Source of the DNA: Paraburkholderia flava
GTDB taxonomy: Bacteria; Pseudomonadota; Gammaproteobacteria; Burkholderiales; Burkholderiaceae
Direction of reading: 5' to 3'
DNA length: 64,000 bases
NCBI RefSeq assembly: GCF_004359985.1
Contig: NZ_SMRO01000002.1
Span: forward strand, 1,251,135-1,315,134
A program made the position numbers and the translations under genes. Positions 61,862 through 64,000 of this stretch are shown in pieces; position 1 is the first letter of the stretch, and each line of letters starts with the position of its first letter. The notes under the pieces were generated by a model. It was not told where the DNA came from. It saw only the letters and a program-made list of their open reading frames with translations, and did no database searches.

Positions 61862-63160
61862 TCACTCCCCAATCAACCCCGCCAGATTCGCTTCCCGCGC
61901 ATTCACCAGACTCCGCCGCCGCGCGAGCCAGATCATTACGGTAATGAACGAACCGAACACGACGATGATCCACTGCACCGGCATCTTCGCGGTCAACAGC
62001 AGCGCATACGCACCGAGCATCAGCAGCACGGCCAGATTCTGATTGAAGTTCTGCACGGCGATCGAGTGTCCCGCCGACAGCAGCGTCGCGCCGCGATGCT
62101 GCAACACCGCGTTCATCGGCACGATGAAGAAGCCGGACAGCGCGCCGAGCAGGATCATCAGCGGATACGCGAGCACGATATAGAACGGCGCGACGAACGG
62201 CCCGACGCGAAAGCCCGCGCCCGGCGGAAAGAGTCCCTTGCTGTAGAACGCCATCGCGATCGCGACGAGCCCTGTCAGGATGCCGACCGGCAGCACACGC
62301 AGCGAGCCGCGCAGCGGAATCCACGCGGCCGCCGCCGCTGCGCCCACCGCGATGCCGAGGCCGGCCACGCCCTGGATCACCGCCGCTTTCGACAGCGACA
62401 GCCCGAGATTCACATCAGCCCATTTCAGTACGAGCAGTTGCAGCGTGACCGCGCCGCCCCACATCAGCGTCGTCACCCACAGCGCGATCTGCGCGAGCTT
62501 GTCGGACCACAGCACGTGAAAGCAGTTTGCGAAATCGCCGACGAGTTTGCGCGGTTCGAGCAGCCGGTTCGGATAGCGCGCGCCGGTGTCGGGGATGCCG
62601 AAGTTGATCGCGGCCGCGATCGCGTACGTGATCATCACGGCGAGCATTGCGAGATCGGCGGCAGTGCGGATCAGCGGCAGGTGCGCGTGTGCGACGAAGT
62701 GCGTCGCGTAGGTGCTGATCAGCGCGCCGCCGAGCATCGTGCCGACGATCGTCGACAGCACCGTCGCCGATTCGAGCCACGCATTCGCCGCGACGAGGCG
62801 TTCGGCGGGCAGCAGCTCGGTGAGAATGCCGTACTTCGCCGGCGAATACGCGGCGGCGCCGAAGCCGACGACGCCATACGCGAGCATTGGATGCACGCCG
62901 CCGATCATCAGCAGACAACCGCACGCTTTCAGCGCGTTCGAGATGAACATCACGTGACGCTTTTGCAGCGCGTCGGCGAATGCGCCGACGAACGGTGCGA
63001 GCAACACGTACGAGATCGTGAAGAAAATTTGCAGCAGCGGCGTGATCCATGCGGGCGACTGGATCACGGTCAGCAGCGCGATCGCCGCGATCAGCAATGC
63101 GTTATCCGCCAGCGACGACACGAACTGCGCCGCGATGATCGTAAAGAAACCTTTTTTCAT
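61862..63160 (-). CDS. lplT: Lysophospholipid transporter LplT
   Basis: Major-facilitator inner-membrane flippase bringing lysophospholipids to the inner leaflet for re-acylation. 432 residues, about twelve membrane helices, opening MKKGFFTIIAAQFVSSLADNAL, typical of LplT. ATG at 63160; longer upstream frame is Arg-rich and non-conserved. The usual partner aas is not adjacent in this window. Confidence 0.92.
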   Translation of the reverse strand: MKKGFFTIIAAQFVSSLADNALLIAAIALLTVIQSPAWITPLLQIFFTISYVLLAPFVGAFADALQKRHVMFISNALKACGCLLMIGGVHPMLAYGVVGFGAAAYSPAKYGILTELLPAERLVAANAWLESATVLSTIVGTMLGGALISTYATHFVAHAHLPLIRTAADLAMLAVMITYAIAAAINFGIPDTGARYPNRLLEPRKLVGDFANCFHVLWSDKLAQIALWVTTLMWGGAVTLQLLVLKWADVNLGLSLSKAAVIQGVAGLGIAVGAAAAAAWIPLRGSLRVLPVGILTGLVAIAMAFYSKGLFPPGAGFRVGPFVAPFYIVLAYPLMILLGALSGFFIVPMNAVLQHRGATLLSAGHSIAVQNFNQNLAVLLMLGAYALLLTAKMPVQWIIVVFGSFITVMIWLARRRSLVNAREANLAGLIGE

Positions 63161-63282
63161 GGCACCGATTGGAACACAGCGCGAGAGAACGCGTGCGGAT
63201 CGCGCGCGTCGGACAGGGCCCGGACAGGCGGTTCTGCGTGTGGCAAATGACAGCCAACCACCGCGCAGCCCAACACATAAAG

Positions 63283-63305
63283 AAAAAGGCGGCCGAAGCC
63301 GCCTT
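63283..63305 (-). terminator. Intrinsic terminator after suhB
   Basis: On the minus strand 8 bp arms aaggcggc / gccgcctt enclose a ttcg tetraloop, followed by T residues. It is 16 bp after the suhB stop. Confidence 0.85.
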
Positions 63306-63320
63306 GCAGGACGCGATCTA

Positions 63321-64000
63321 TCAGGCCGCTTGTCGCGTGCGGCTGTAGCGCGACAGGATCGGCACCATCTGCGCATACACCTTCGGGTTCGCCGCGACGA
63401 TTTCGCCGATATGCAGGAAGTCGGAGTCACCGGTGTAGTTGCCGACGAGGCCGCCCGCTTCGGTGATCAGCAGGCTGCCTGCCGCCATGTCCCACGCGTT
63501 GATGCCCTGTTCGAAGAAACCGTCGAGACGGCCGGCTGCGACGTTCGCGAGATCGAGTGCGGCGGCGCCGGGGCGACGCAGGCCCGAGCAGGCCTTCGTC
63601 ATGTCGGCGAACAGCGTGCAGTACGCGTCGAGCGAGTCGGTCTCGCGGAACGGGAAGCCGGTGCCGATCAGCGAATCGGCGAGGCGGTCGCGACGGCCGA
63701 CGCGGATGCGGCGGTCGTTCAGGAACGCACCGCGTCCGCGCGAGGCGGTGAACAGGTCGTTGCGGGTCGGGTCGTAGATCACGGCCTGCTGGACCGTGCC
63801 CTTGTGCGCGAGCGCGATCGACACGCAGTAGTACTGGAAGCCGTGAATGAAGTTGGTGGTGCCGTCGAGCGGATCGATGATCCACTGATACTCGGAGTCG
63901 TTGTCGGAGCGGCCAGATTCTTCGGCGAGGATCGCGTGATCGGGGTAGGCGGTCTTCAGCGTATCGATGATGGCCGCTTCGGATGCCTTGTCGACCTCCG
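63321..64000 (-). CDS. suhB: Inositol monophosphatase SuhB (N-terminus cut by window edge)
   Basis: Mg-dependent phosphatase; in E. coli SuhB also joins the rRNA antitermination complex. The last 226 codons are present. Metal motifs: EES (in [11 protein letters not shown]), DPLDGT with the following TNFIHGF, and the later WDMAAG. The stop is at 63321. The N-terminal 40 or so residues lie beyond the window. Confidence 0.95.
   Translation of the reverse strand, partial: EVDKASEAAIIDTLKTAYPDHAILAEESGRSDNDSEYQWIIDPLDGTTNFIHGFQYYCVSIALAHKGTVQQAVIYDPTRNDLFTASRGRGAFLNDRRIRVGRRDRLADSLIGTGFPFRETDSLDAYCTLFADMTKACSGLRRPGAAALDLANVAAGRLDGFFEQGINAWDMAAGSLLITEAGGLVGNYTGDSDFLHIGEIVAANPKVYAQMVPILSRYSRTRQAA

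Overview
The window is a GC-rich stretch of a beta-proteobacterial chromosome. Gene content and order fit Burkholderia in the broad sense, with Paraburkholderia-like as my best guess. The supporting blocks are lysS-prfB-recJ, pyrG-kdsA-eno-ftsB, ndk-rlmN-rodZ-ispG-hisS-yfgM-bamB-der-hfq-hflX-hflK-hflC-hisZ-purA, and mutS. The assignment rests on recognised proteins and remembered synteny, not on a database search. Nearly all the sequence is core housekeeping DNA. I see no prophage, insertion sequence, integron, CRISPR array, rRNA or tRNA gene.

Layout. At 1-4.75 kb a leftward operon (rpfE-like, recJ, prfB, lysS) covers recombination and translation; prfB carries the classical +1 programmed frameshift. 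At 5.1-16.3 kb rightward genes encode lipoprotein export (lolC, lolD), TatD, ComEC, an alpha/beta hydrolase, CTP synthase, KDO-8-P synthase, enolase and FtsB. At 16.4-18.5 kb a leftward group holds a small lipoprotein, Hsp33 and a gamma-carbonic-anhydrase-like protein. At 18.7-27.7 kb rightward genes encode a DUF455 protein, a hydrolase, a PHP phosphatase, a YciO-like protein, an M50 protease, a TrpRS with iron-sulfur-type cysteines, a methyltransferase, DapA, BamC and a metallo-beta-lactamase-fold hydrolase. A leftward Bax-inhibitor-1-like membrane protein follows.

From 28.8 to 48.2 kb a long rightward run covers nucleotide metabolism (ndk, purA, a phosphoribosyltransferase), translation and RNA (rlmN, hisS, der, hfq, hflX), isoprenoids (ispG), envelope biogenesis (rodZ, bamB, yfgM), membrane quality control (hflK, hflC), histidine synthesis (hisZ) and potassium uptake (kup). 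From 48.4 kb the strands alternate: tex, a secreted Gln-rich coiled-coil protein, a DUF465 protein, a DinG-type helicase, an Ala-rich lipoprotein, a RoxA-like oxygenase, a SlyD-like isomerase, a degenerate metallophosphatase, mutS, an unrecognised small gene, lplT and a partial suhB. Convergent pairs are often separated by strong bidirectional terminators.

Points of interest are modest. They are the unrecognised gene at 61330-61725, the iron-sulfur motif in TrpRS, two candidate leaderless promoters, several perfect inverted repeats in spacers, the repeat-bearing secreted protein at 50839-51798, a candidate 42-codon ORF upstream of ndk, and possibly absent neighbours (a PilW-type gene beside rlmN and a DUF1330 gene beside kdsA). 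I found no convincing new multi-gene system.
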